Below are positions 1-7,629 of a stretch of 25,423 bases of DNA, piece by piece. The position numbers were made by a program, and so were the translations under genes. The notes beneath the pieces are model-generated. The model saw nothing but the letters and a program-made list of their open reading frames with translations. It did no database searches and was not told where the DNA came from. Every line of letters starts with the position of its first letter. The first letter of the stretch is position 1. The DNA comes from Anaerolineaceae bacterium. GTDB taxonomy: Bacteria; Chloroflexota; Anaerolineae; Anaerolineales; Anaerolineaceae. The stretch lies in NCBI GenBank assembly GCA_011620505.1, contig WOZA01000072.1, positions 1 through 25,423 of the forward strand. Direction: 5' to 3'.

Positions 1-53
1 CGGTTCGTAAAGTCACAATAATGGAAAACTTAGAAGTGATCTCGGTTGACTAC

Positions 54-84
54 TATGCGTTCCTGCAAGCAAAAGGAACGCATA
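54..84. repeat. Perfect 11-bp inverted repeat (hairpin) beyond the dcw terminator
   Basis: Bases 54-64 (TATGCGTTCCT) are the exact reverse complement of bases 74-84, with a 9-nt loop between them. Neither strand has a T-run right after the stem, so it does not look like a stand-alone intrinsic terminator. It lies just past the likely dcw operon terminator and could protect or process an RNA 3' end, or belong to whatever lies left of the window. Function unknown. Confidence 0.5.
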
Positions 85-96
85 AAAACTCTGCCC

Positions 97-127
97 ATAA
101 ATAAAACAGCCTGGGATAGCCCCAGGC
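97..127 (-). terminator. Rho-independent terminator of the dcw operon
   Basis: Read on the minus strand, a perfect 7-bp GC-rich stem (GCCTGGG at 109-115 pairing with CCCAGGC at 121-127, 5-nt loop) is followed by TGTTTTATTTAT at 108-97. It lies about 120 nt past the ftsZ stop codon on the same strand and closes the sixteen-gene block. No T-run follows on the plus strand, so it acts on the minus strand only. Confidence 0.8.
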
Positions 128-181
128 AGGGAGAATTAATGAGGATGGTTACCAGATTTTTGTGCTGTTACAACTTTGCCG

Positions 182-215
182 AGATTCTTCCTCCAGATAA
201 CCAGAGGAAGAATCT
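182..215. repeat. Perfect 12-bp inverted repeat between ftsZ and the terminator
   Basis: AGATTCTTCCTC at 182-193 pairs exactly with GAGGAAGAATCT at 204-215 around a 10-nt loop. It lies in the 3' untranslated region of the ftsZ transcript, between the stop codon at 249 and the terminator stem at 109-127. No T-run follows it, so it is more likely an mRNA-end stabiliser or pause hairpin than a terminator. Confidence 0.5.
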
Positions 216-248
216 AATCAGCACTGTCAGGAGATCCTGAAAAAACGT

Positions 249-1412
249 TTAGTGATTTGAGCGTTTGCTTAATTCTCGCCTCACAAATGCCGGGAGGGTA
301 ATGTCCACATCGCTGGTGTAAACATAATCTTCCTGTTTTTTCGTCTGAGCCTGTTGCGCGTTAGGGGCGTTCTGTGCCCGGGTATCGTTGACGCTTAGCC
401 GGTCCTGCTGTTGACGAGGATGTTCCTGGCGAAAAAAAGCGGGCTCCGCCTCCTGGGGAGGCGTAGGACGATCAAAGCCAGTGGCAATCACGGTGATGCG
501 GATGTTATCACCCATGTTTTCGTCAATAACGGCACCGAAGATCAGGTTTACGTCCTGGCTGGCGGTCTCTTTGATAATCGCAGCGGCCTGGTTGACTTCG
601 AACAGCGACAGGTTGGTCCCGCCCGTGACATTGAACAGGATACCGCGAGCGCCATTGATGGTGACGTCCAAAAGCTGGCTCGAAATAGCCTGTTCCGCCG
701 CAATCTTGGCGCGGTCCTCACCGGAAGCCTGACCCACGGCCATCAGAGCCGCACCGCCTTCGGACATAATCGTGCGGACATCAGCAAAGTCGAGGTTGAT
801 CAAACCGGGGATGGTGATCAGCTCGGAGATACCCTGGATGCCCTGGCGCAAGACGTCATCTGCCATGCGGAAGGCATCATTGAGACCGACATTTTTATTG
901 ACGATCTGCAGCAGGCGATCATTGGGGATCACAATCAGCGTGTCAGCATGTTCCTTGAGCCGCATGGCACCTTGCTCGGCGGCGCGAGAGCGATGGGCAC
1001 CCTCAAAGGAGAAAGGCCGCGTGACCACACCGATGGTCAGGGCGCCAATTTCTTTGGCGATCTGAGCGACCACGGGCGCAGCACCAGTACCGGTGCCGCC
1101 TCCCAAACCAGCAGTCACGAAGACCATATCCGCGCCTTTGAGCACTTCGTATAATTCCTCGGCTGATTCTTCAGCGGCTGCCTGGCCGATTTTTGGATCG
1201 CCACCAGCACCCAGACCGCGGGTGGACTTTTCTCCAATACGCACGCGGGTTTGTGCCTGCGATTTGAGCAGAGCCTGTGCGTCTGTGTTGATCGAAATGA
1301 ATTCGATCCCTTGCAGTCCTTCAGCAATCATGCGGTTTACCGCATTACAGCCACCACCACCAACACCTACTACCTTGATTCTTGCGAATGATTCAGTTTG
1401 TTTTGCTTCCAT
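249..1412 (-). CDS. ftsZ: Cell division GTPase FtsZ
   Basis: Tubulin-like GTPase that polymerises into the cytoplasmic Z ring and organises septal wall synthesis. The 387-residue protein has the N-terminal nucleotide-binding GGGGCNAVNRM segment (about 18-28), the tubulin signature GGGTGTG at 104-110, and the T7 catalytic loop NLDFAD at 206-211, which completes the active site of the next subunit. A Gln/Pro/Ala-rich linker covers about 315-365. A C-terminal peptide, DITLPAFVRR (370-379), resembles the conserved tail that binds FtsA. The start was chosen at 1412 because it has GAGGAG at 1419-1424 in ideal spacing; a longer frame up to 1550 would overlap ftsA by about 100 nt and adds unrelated residues. 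ftsZ is the last gene of the operon, 31 nt after ftsA. Length and motifs are normal for the family. Confidence 0.98.
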   Translation of the reverse strand: MEAKQTESFARIKVVGVGGGGCNAVNRMIAEGLQGIEFISINTDAQALLKSQAQTRVRIGEKSTRGLGAGGDPKIGQAAAEESAEELYEVLKGADMVFVTAGLGGGTGTGAAPVVAQIAKEIGALTIGVVTRPFSFEGAHRSRAAEQGAMRLKEHADTLIVIPNDRLLQIVNKNVGLNDAFRMADDVLRQGIQGISELITIPGLINLDFADVRTIMSEGGAALMAVGQASGEDRAKIAAEQAISSQLLDVTINGARGILFNVTGGTNLSLFEVNQAAAIIKETASQDVNLIFGAVIDENMGDNIRITVIATGFDRPTPPQEAEPAFFRQEHPRQQQDRLSVNDTRAQNAPNAQQAQTKKQEDYVYTSDVDITLPAFVRRELSKRSNH

Positions 1413-1443
1413 TTTGATCTCCTCTATTATTGTGCTTGTATGA

Positions 1444-2688
1444 TTATGGCAACATTCGTTTGAGCCACTGGACAAGGCCATCCGCTTTGGAATTGTTGTT
1501 AGCTCGCTGCGATTTACCAGGTCGCTCAGGAGCGATCTGGGTTGTTTCACTGAAAAGGATGCCCCAATCCAGCAATCCTATGCTGGTAGCGAAAGCGGGG
1601 CTCGAAATTTGGTCGGTGAGACCAACCATGCGCTCTGGTTTTCCAATACGGGCTGGCAAACCGATTACCTTGCTTGCCAGTTTGCGTATGCCAGGCATCT
1701 GACTTCCGCCACCCGTCAGGACTAAACCTGCTGGCAGGAGTGAGTCATAACCCGAGTGCTTGAGTTCCTGGTGGACCATCATGAAAATTTCTTCCACACG
1801 GGCTTCGATGATATTTACCAATTCACGGCGGTCAACCTTGGTGCTCTGTTCAGAGCCAAAGGTGATGACGTTGAAGGACTCATCCTCGCGGATATCTTCG
1901 AGGACGGCATAACCGTGCTTGAGTTTGACTTCTTCCGCCACTTCAAGTGGCAATCGCAGTCCCTGGGCGATATCCGAGGTCACAAGATCGCCGCCGACAC
2001 CCAGGACATTGGCGTGGAAAACGTCCCCTTTGACGTAAATTGCCACACTGGTGGTGCCAGCGCCAAGATCAATGACTGCCACGCCCATTTCGCGTTCGGT
2101 TTCTGAAAGGATACTTTCGCCTGAAGCGAGGGGATTGAGTACAAACTGAGAAACATCAATCCCAGCCATAGAGATACACTGGCGCAGGTTTTCCATCGAG
2201 GAAGCGGCACTGGTGATGATATGGGCTTCAACTTCCATGCGGAAGCCGTGCATGCCCACCGGTTGGCGGATGCCTTCCTGTCCGTCCACGCTGAAACCGC
2301 GTTGAATCACGTGCACAATCTCACGGTTGTGAGGTACAGCGATTGCCTGGGCCGAATCCAGCGCGCGATAAACATCTTCCTGGTCAATCACGCGCCCGGA
2401 GATACCCACCGCACCCTTGCTAATGGTTGACGAGACTTGCATCCCAGCCAGATTAACGATTGCTGAGTTGATCTCAAAACCGGAAGTTCGTTCAGCTTTT
2501 TCGATCGAGCGCGCAATGCTTTCTGAAGCAGCCGTGATATCGGTCACAACTCCCTTTCGGACGCCCTTGGTAGGTTCGATGCCCACCCCAAGGATGCGCA
2601 GGTTGCTGCCATTTTCTACCCTGGCTACCAGGCTGCATACTTTTGCAGTCCCAACATCTAATCCAACAACAATCGGTTCTTCTTCCAT
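1444..2688 (-). CDS. ftsA: Cell division protein FtsA, actin-like membrane tether of FtsZ
   Basis: Actin-family ATPase that links FtsZ filaments to the membrane and recruits later divisome proteins. The 414 residues show the phosphate-1 motif GLDVGTAKV (9-17), a second phosphate motif DLGAGTTSVAIY (207-218) and the adenosine motif LTGGGSQMPGI (324-334). Between the first two lies the FtsA-specific 1C subdomain. After a polar linker (about 382-402) the protein ends in a short amphipathic helix with basic and hydrophobic faces (GLVQWLKRMLP, 404-414), the usual membrane-targeting sequence. The start codon lies 2 nt after the ftsQ stop, with GGAG inside the end of ftsQ, so translation is probably coupled. 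ftsZ follows 31 nt downstream. Confidence 0.97.
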   Translation of the reverse strand: MEEEPIVVGLDVGTAKVCSLVARVENGSNLRILGVGIEPTKGVRKGVVTDITAASESIARSIEKAERTSGFEINSAIVNLAGMQVSSTISKGAVGISGRVIDQEDVYRALDSAQAIAVPHNREIVHVIQRGFSVDGQEGIRQPVGMHGFRMEVEAHIITSAASSMENLRQCISMAGIDVSQFVLNPLASGESILSETEREMGVAVIDLGAGTTSVAIYVKGDVFHANVLGVGGDLVTSDIAQGLRLPLEVAEEVKLKHGYAVLEDIREDESFNVITFGSEQSTKVDRRELVNIIEARVEEIFMMVHQELKHSGYDSLLPAGLVLTGGGSQMPGIRKLASKVIGLPARIGKPERMVGLTDQISSPAFATSIGLLDWGILFSETTQIAPERPGKSQRANNNSKADGLVQWLKRMLP

Positions 2689-2690
2689 AA

Positions 2691-3707
2691 TTAAGGCTCC
2701 AAACGATAATAAGGTGCGTGTAGAAATTCCATGCTGATTAAAACTGGTTGCAAGTTTCTTTCCAGAATGGTCTCAACAATCTTGGTGTACTCAAGAAGTT
2801 TCATATCGATGTTTGCATCGTCATCCCCGAAGTAAACCTGCCAGCCATGCGGGTCAACCCAACCCAAGCCGTTCTTTGCATCGTACAGCATGGGGCTTTC
2901 AGCAGGTTTTATGCTGTTCAGCTTTTGCACTGTGGCGACGAAAGCAGGATCCACCAATGGAAGGTTTTCCTGGTTTTCCGTTTTGGTTGCTTCCATCTGA
3001 AGTTCAGGTGCAACCCATCCCAGAGGGTGGGGCGGTTCACTATTGGCATAAACCCGGATAGGTAAGGTTGCCTCCCCGCGCACGGTAAAGGCGAAGCCAT
3101 CCTGGTCGATCCAGTAAACCACTTCCTCATTATTCAGCCAGAGCAACGCCGGGATACGTTCCTGGATGACGATGTCGATGTCGGTTGGCATCCTGACTTT
3201 CACTTCCGCGGCTTTGATGTCCGGGAAGGCTTCCAGGATCTGGTTTTCAATGTCGCTGGGAACCACACTGATAATTGATTCGCCTTGGATATCCAGTTTC
3301 TGGCTGATTTCTTCCACGGGGACGCGAACGCCGCCACTCAGGTTCACCTGGTCCACGGCGAAAGCGGTTGAGGTTCCCATCATGAAAAGTAAAACGAGCA
3401 TTCCGACCGCGATCAGACCTGAAAGCAAACGCCAGGTAAAGTGAAACTGGGGCAGGGGGGGCAACCGCACCTCGCTGCCAGGCGTGCCGGTGGGCATGTA
3501 GACCCGGCTGCGGTTGCGCGTAGCAGCTGATCTGGTATATTGGGTGCTCGTATAGGAGCGGCGTGCGACAACCCGTGAGGCGTTTTGGGCGTCCCTGGAG
3601 ACACGCACGGAAGGGTTGGTCGGGATGGGTTTGCGCCGCGCCGGTTCAATCTTCCGGCGGGCTCGCACCTCATCTGCCCTGGTTGTTTTGTTGGATCCGC
3701 TCGCCAT
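2691..3707 (-). CDS. ftsQ: Cell division protein FtsQ/DivIB
   Basis: Bitopic divisome protein whose extracytoplasmic POTRA domain joins FtsL/FtsB-type partners to the septal synthase. Of 338 residues, the first 90 or so form an unusually long, strongly basic cytoplasmic tail (many Arg, plus Ser, Thr and Pro). One membrane helix spans about 92-117. A POTRA-like domain follows (about 117-190, with the typical FPDIKAAEVKVRMP stretch at 161-174), then a beta-rich FtsQ domain to the end. The start at 3707 has GAGGAG 7-8 nt upstream, partly inside the end of ddl; an upstream in-frame ATG at 3737 lacks comparable support and would overlap ddl by 29 nt. Position between ddl and ftsA is the classical one. 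Sequence similarity in this family is low, so the call rests on architecture and context. Confidence 0.92.
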   Translation of the reverse strand: MASGSNKTTRADEVRARRKIEPARRKPIPTNPSVRVSRDAQNASRVVARRSYTSTQYTRSAATRNRSRVYMPTGTPGSEVRLPPLPQFHFTWRLLSGLIAVGMLVLLFMMGTSTAFAVDQVNLSGGVRVPVEEISQKLDIQGESIISVVPSDIENQILEAFPDIKAAEVKVRMPTDIDIVIQERIPALLWLNNEEVVYWIDQDGFAFTVRGEATLPIRVYANSEPPHPLGWVAPELQMEATKTENQENLPLVDPAFVATVQKLNSIKPAESPMLYDAKNGLGWVDPHGWQVYFGDDDANIDMKLLEYTKIVETILERNLQPVLISMEFLHAPYYRLEP

Positions 3708-3708
3708 C

Positions 3709-4809
3709 TTACTCCTCGTACTTCCTGATGGTTTCATCCTGCTCGGCTTTGCGCTCCAGCGCCAGCTCCACCAGCCGGTTAACTAACTCGGGGTAGCTAA
3801 GCCCTGAGTGGAGCCAGAGTTTCGGGTACATGCTGATCTCGGTGAAACCGGGCATGGTGTTGATTTCGTTGAAATAGGCTTCACCGCTGACTTTATCGAT
3901 CAAAAAATCCACCCGTGCCAATCCCGCGCCGTCGATCGCTTTGAAAGCATCGATGGCGTATTGCTGCAACTGAGTTGTCAGGGCATCTGGCAGGGGAGCT
4001 GGAATGGCAACCTCGGGGTCGCCGGACTGATACTTATCCTTATAGGTGTAGAACTCATCTCCCGGGACGATCTCCCCGGGTACTGTGCATTCCACCTCGG
4101 TATTGCCGAGAACACTGATCTCGATCTCCCTGGCAGCGATGCCGCGTTCCACCAGGATCCGGCGATCATATCGGGCTGCCAGCTCAAGCGCTTTTACAAG
4201 TTCCTCACGGTTGCGGACTTTACTGATACCTACCGAAGATCCAAGATTGGCTGGTTTGACAAACAATGGGTAGGAGGCGATATGCTCTGCTGACTCAACA
4301 GTTTCCTGTAAATTCGTCTGAATCTCACGGCGGGAGAAGACGGAGTATTCCAAAACAGGAACGCCAATGGATTGCATCACGTGCTTGCAGACAGCTTTGT
4401 CCATCGCCACAGAGGAGCCAAGCACACCTGCGCCAACATATGCACAATTCTGGATTTCGAACAAGCCCTGGATGGTTCCATCCTCACCGAAGGTTCCATG
4501 CAGGACCGGGAAAATGACATCAATCGGAGTAATGCTCTCAAGCTGATTTTCCTTGCGGGTATACAGATGAGGCTTGCCTCCATTGTTGAGGATCAACGCT
4601 TCGTCGAGCGATTCATGGTTGCCTTCACGGAAAGCCTTGTGGGCGTTTGACCCATAGAGCCACAACCCTTCCGTGGTGATACCAACCTGGAAAATTTGAT
4701 ACTTGTTCTCATCCAGCGCGTTCAGGACAGATTGAGCGGAACGCAGAGAGACTGCGTGTTCGCCGGAACGTCCACCAAAGATCAATACCAGATTCAGCTT
4801 CTCAGTCAT
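3709..4809 (-). CDS. ddl: D-alanine--D-alanine ligase
   Basis: ATP-grasp enzyme that joins two D-Ala molecules to make the dipeptide that MurF adds to the stem peptide. The 366 residues include the N-terminal FGGRSGEHAVS motif (11-21), HGTFGEDGTIQG (104-115), the ATP-grasp lysine region FVKPANLGSSVG (183-194) and the metal-binding FNEINTMPGFT (313-323). The omega-loop segment EFYTYKDKY (252-260) keeps the tyrosine typical of D-Ala-D-Ala ligases and does not look like the D-lactate-specific type, so vancomycin-type depsipeptide synthesis is not suggested. The start at 4809 gives an 8-nt overlap with murB; a longer frame to 4839 adds ten unrelated residues. Confidence 0.97.
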   Translation of the reverse strand: MTEKLNLVLIFGGRSGEHAVSLRSAQSVLNALDENKYQIFQVGITTEGLWLYGSNAHKAFREGNHESLDEALILNNGGKPHLYTRKENQLESITPIDVIFPVLHGTFGEDGTIQGLFEIQNCAYVGAGVLGSSVAMDKAVCKHVMQSIGVPVLEYSVFSRREIQTNLQETVESAEHIASYPLFVKPANLGSSVGISKVRNREELVKALELAARYDRRILVERGIAAREIEISVLGNTEVECTVPGEIVPGDEFYTYKDKYQSGDPEVAIPAPLPDALTTQLQQYAIDAFKAIDGAGLARVDFLIDKVSGEAYFNEINTMPGFTEISMYPKLWLHSGLSYPELVNRLVELALERKAEQDETIRKYEE

Positions 4810-5728
4810 CTTCAAATTCACCCAGCAATTCGACCTCAAGATTCAGATCGACGCCAAATTGTTCTTTCACAGTTTTTTGTGCCAGGCGGATCAGCCTGTA
4901 GTAATCCTGCGCGGTGGCCTCGCCATCGTTCAAGATGAAGTTCGCGTGTACCGTACTGAAGGAAGCATGTCCTGACGCCACACCTTTCATCCCAGCAGCT
5001 TCGAGCAGCCGACCAGCATGGTCTCCCTGTGGATTTTTGAAGGTTGACCCAAATGAAGGACCTACAGGTTGGGTCTGACGTCTTTTTTCGGTCAATTCTT
5101 CCAGCAAACGTTGGGTGACTTCAGGCGCCACTTTTATCCCGGAGAAGCTGGCGCTCAAAATGACCACCTCTTCTCCATTGCGCTTGAACTTGCTCGAGCG
5201 GTATTGGAAGCCCATACCCTCACCATCGAGGCTCTGTTCCCCTTCGTCTTTGGTGATGACCTGCGCCACAAGCATGCATTTGGAAATATCCGATCCATGC
5301 GCGCCGGCGTTGCCATAAACCGCTCCGCCAACCGTACCTGGGATGCTGTTTGCCCATTCAAAGCCAGAGACACCCCGCAGGCTGGCCTGGCGTGAGACTG
5401 CACCAAGGTTCGCTCCGCCTTCCGCGAAAATAATGGGTTGTTCGCGCTTGGTATCGATGCGGATGTTGTGACAGCGGTTGTGCACCATCACACCCTTATA
5501 GCCAGAATCACTTACCAACAGGTTTGAGCCACTGCCCAGGATGCGGAACGGCACATCCAATTCCCACAAAATCTTGACCGTGCGGCGCATTTCATCCGCG
5601 GTATAGACTGAGATCATGCCGCTGGCAGGTCCGCCCACACGCGTGGTGGTGTAATTGGCCATACGGACGTTTTCCTGCAGTTTGTCGCCAAACAGAGCCT
5701 GTAATTTTCGCAGCGGCAGATCAGTCAT
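4802..5728 (-). CDS. murB: UDP-N-acetylenolpyruvoylglucosamine reductase
   Basis: FAD-dependent enzyme that reduces UDP-GlcNAc-enolpyruvate to UDP-MurNAc, the first committed precursor of peptidoglycan. The 308-residue protein has the FAD-binding segments TTRVGGPAS (28-36) and ILGSGSNLLVSD (63-74), the SIPGTVGGAVYGNAGAHG region (128-145), a YRSSKFK segment and PSFGSTFKNP, where the Ser is the proton donor of the family. A C-terminal LEVELLG supplies the conserved Glu. Size fits the shorter, type II MurB. Start at 5728 is preceded by GGAGG (CGGAGGCAGA then ATG) and overlaps the murC stop by 8 nt. Confidence 0.97.
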   Translation of the reverse strand: MTDLPLRKLQALFGDKLQENVRMANYTTTRVGGPASGMISVYTADEMRRTVKILWELDVPFRILGSGSNLLVSDSGYKGVMVHNRCHNIRIDTKREQPIIFAEGGANLGAVSRQASLRGVSGFEWANSIPGTVGGAVYGNAGAHGSDISKCMLVAQVITKDEGEQSLDGEGMGFQYRSSKFKRNGEEVVILSASFSGIKVAPEVTQRLLEELTEKRRQTQPVGPSFGSTFKNPQGDHAGRLLEAAGMKGVASGHASFSTVHANFILNDGEATAQDYYRLIRLAQKTVKEQFGVDLNLEVELLGEFEDD

Positions 5729-7100
5729 TCTGCCTCCGAGTGTCCAGTTTCTGGCAAAGCATGGTCGCAAACTCCGGACCCTTGCCTGCTGAAAAGACGA
5801 TGACCACATTCAATCCATCGGCTTCCTTTGCAACGAAGTCAGCGGCTTCAGCGAAATTCGTGAAGTAGGCTGCTTTTGAATCTCCAATTTCTTCCGCGAT
5901 CTGGCGGGGAGTGTTGGTTTCAACGGTTTCCCTGGCAGCATAAGTCGGGAGGATCACGATGCGATCAGCACGTTGTAGTGCCGTGACGAACGCGTTATAC
6001 ATTCGGTCGGTACGCGAGAATGTGTGGGGTTCCCAGACTGCCCAAAGGCGATGATCGGGGTATAGCTCACGGGCAGCTTCGAGTGTCAGGTCCAATTGAG
6101 TGGGGTGGTGCCCATAGTCATTGATCACCACCGTATCGCCACTGTGGCAGACCTGTTCGAAGCGTCGCTCCGTACCCACAAATTCAGCCAGGCTCTCGCT
6201 TGCTGCTGAAGGGTTCAAACCCATTTGGTGCAGCACTGCCAGTGCTCCGGAAGCGTTGAGAAGATTATGCCTGCCGGGCACTTTCAGACTAAACTCACCC
6301 AGTTCCTGTTGTGAAGGCGTATGGCTGAGGTTGAAGTTATATCCATCGCCATTCCAGCGAACGTTTTGGATCTGGTACGCGCAATCTGCGCTGTATCCGT
6401 AGGTGAGGATCTTGATACCGTCAAAATCTTCTCTTGTCAGGAGGTTGCGTACGCCTTCGTCTTCAGCGCAGGCAATCACTGCGCCACCCGGCTGTGTGCG
6501 GTGGATAAACGCTGCAAACGCCTGGTTATACGCCTCTGGAGTGGGGAAGAAGTCCGGGTGATCGTACTCCACGTTGGTCAGCAGGCTGAATTTTGGGCTC
6601 AAACCCAGGAACATGTTGTCATATTCATCGGCTTCGATCACGAACAAGTCGCTTGTTCCGGCATGCGCGTTCGTCGCCAGCGGGCGAATTTGTGCCCCGA
6701 GAATAAAGGTTGGATCCATTCCCAGTCCGCGCAGCATCGTCACCAGCATTGCCGTGCAGGTGGTTTTACCATGAGAGCCGGCAACTGCGATCGTCTGGTA
6801 GCCAGCAGTCAGTTCCGGCAAAAATTCGTTTCGTTTGAGGACGGGGATTCCCATTTCGCGAGCGGCAACGACTTCGGGGTCATCGTCGTGCACGGCTGAG
6901 GATCGCACAATCACGTTCGCTGCCAGCGCCAGTTCCGGGCTATGCCCCAGAAGTGTGTAGGCACCTTTGGCCGTGACTGCATCGAAGTAGCGTGAAGCAG
7001 ACTTATCCGTTCCGCTAACCTGCCAGCCTTTTTCAAGCAGCAGCAGGGCGATTGCTGATATGCCCGTTCCACCAATCCCGATGAAATGCACTTTGCTCAT
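5721..7100 (-). CDS. murC: UDP-N-acetylmuramate--L-alanine ligase
   Basis: Cytoplasmic Mur ligase that adds L-Ala, the first stem-peptide residue, to UDP-MurNAc using ATP. The 459 residues show the N-terminal Rossmann motif HFIGIGGTGISAIA (5-18), the ATP-binding loop GSHGKTT (108-114), EADEYD (156-161) and the central NDYGHHPTQ motif. The three-domain layout and length are normal. ATG at 7098-7100 shares one base with the stop of the preceding membrane gene (TGATG), so translation is probably coupled; an in-frame TTG one codon upstream is a less likely start. murC and murB meet through an ATGACTGA overlap. Confidence 0.97.
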   Translation of the reverse strand: MSKVHFIGIGGTGISAIALLLLEKGWQVSGTDKSASRYFDAVTAKGAYTLLGHSPELALAANVIVRSSAVHDDDPEVVAAREMGIPVLKRNEFLPELTAGYQTIAVAGSHGKTTCTAMLVTMLRGLGMDPTFILGAQIRPLATNAHAGTSDLFVIEADEYDNMFLGLSPKFSLLTNVEYDHPDFFPTPEAYNQAFAAFIHRTQPGGAVIACAEDEGVRNLLTREDFDGIKILTYGYSADCAYQIQNVRWNGDGYNFNLSHTPSQQELGEFSLKVPGRHNLLNASGALAVLHQMGLNPSAASESLAEFVGTERRFEQVCHSGDTVVINDYGHHPTQLDLTLEAARELYPDHRLWAVWEPHTFSRTDRMYNAFVTALQRADRIVILPTYAARETVETNTPRQIAEEIGDSKAAYFTNFAEAADFVAKEADGLNVVIVFSAGKGPEFATMLCQKLDTRRQND

Positions 7101-7621
7101 CAAATCATCACTCCGATAACGATCAGGACTGCGATTGCTACTGCCACATACAACGCATTGCCTGTTAGTAGGTTTGGAACCATATTACTGAGGAGTTCGA
7201 TCGCCTGCTGACCGTACTCAGTACCCGCATCAGGCGCTATGATCCAGGTAAATGGATAGCCTGCCTTGTCAATGAAATGCCAGGCTGAACCCACCATCCA
7301 ATAACCGTTGACAGCTCCAAATACCGCCCCGAGGATCACTTCGATCGGTGTGTCCCGGTTGAACCTTCCGGACTCGGAAAAACGGCGGAATGCGGGGGTC
7401 TGGTAACCAAGAAAGCCGCAGACGAATAACACAATTAACTCGAGATAAAGGGCCTTTGTACCTGATAAACTTCCAAAGAGGCGGGGCAGAACTTCCTGGA
7501 TAATAAAAAGTGCCATTATTCCTGAAACGATCACCACCAGTTCTTTGCGTAAACCGCGGACTGCTCCGATGATTCCAAAGAGCACGACAAAGATTGTGAA
7601 TAAAACGTTGAGCGAAACCAT
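7100..7621 (-). CDS. CvpA-family-like integral membrane protein within the dcw cluster
   Basis: Small membrane protein of 173 residues with about five predicted helices, at roughly 4-23, 26-45, 56-73, 92-116 and 156-173. The opening (hydrophobic helix, then GAVRGLRKEL, then another helix) is the hallmark of CvpA/colicin-V-production-type proteins, and the LGAVFGAVNGYW segment (97-108) resembles their second conserved stretch. I infer this family from pattern only. The protein ends immediately after the last helix, and its stop overlaps the murC start (TGATG). The ATG at 7621 comes 8 nt after the murG stop, with AGGG at a reasonable distance. A CvpA-like gene is not a standard dcw member, so a role in envelope or division is suggested by context but not shown. 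Confidence 0.7.
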   Translation of the reverse strand: MVSLNVLFTIFVVLFGIIGAVRGLRKELVVIVSGIMALFIIQEVLPRLFGSLSGTKALYLELIVLFVCGFLGYQTPAFRRFSESGRFNRDTPIEVILGAVFGAVNGYWMVGSAWHFIDKAGYPFTWIIAPDAGTEYGQQAIELLSNMVPNLLTGNALYVAVAIAVLIVIGVMI

Positions 7622-7629
7622 GTGAAGCC

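Noticed and set aside
46..240. 64-codon plus-strand open frame past ftsZ
   Set aside because: It runs through the terminator and two perfect hairpins; the peptide is basic and featureless and there is no ribosome binding site.
411..1154. 247-codon plus-strand open frame opposite ftsZ
   Set aside because: It is the antisense shadow of a strongly conserved ftsZ; the peptide has no recognisable domain and no ribosome binding site was seen.
1413..1550. Longer ftsZ start
   Set aside because: Would overlap ftsA by over 100 nt, while the start at 1412 has a strong GAGGAG site and matches family N-termini.
3709..4809. Ddl as a D-Ala-D-Lac (vancomycin-resistance) ligase
   Set aside because: The omega loop EFYTYKDKY keeps the tyrosine typical of D-Ala-D-Ala ligases and no vanH or vanX neighbour is present.
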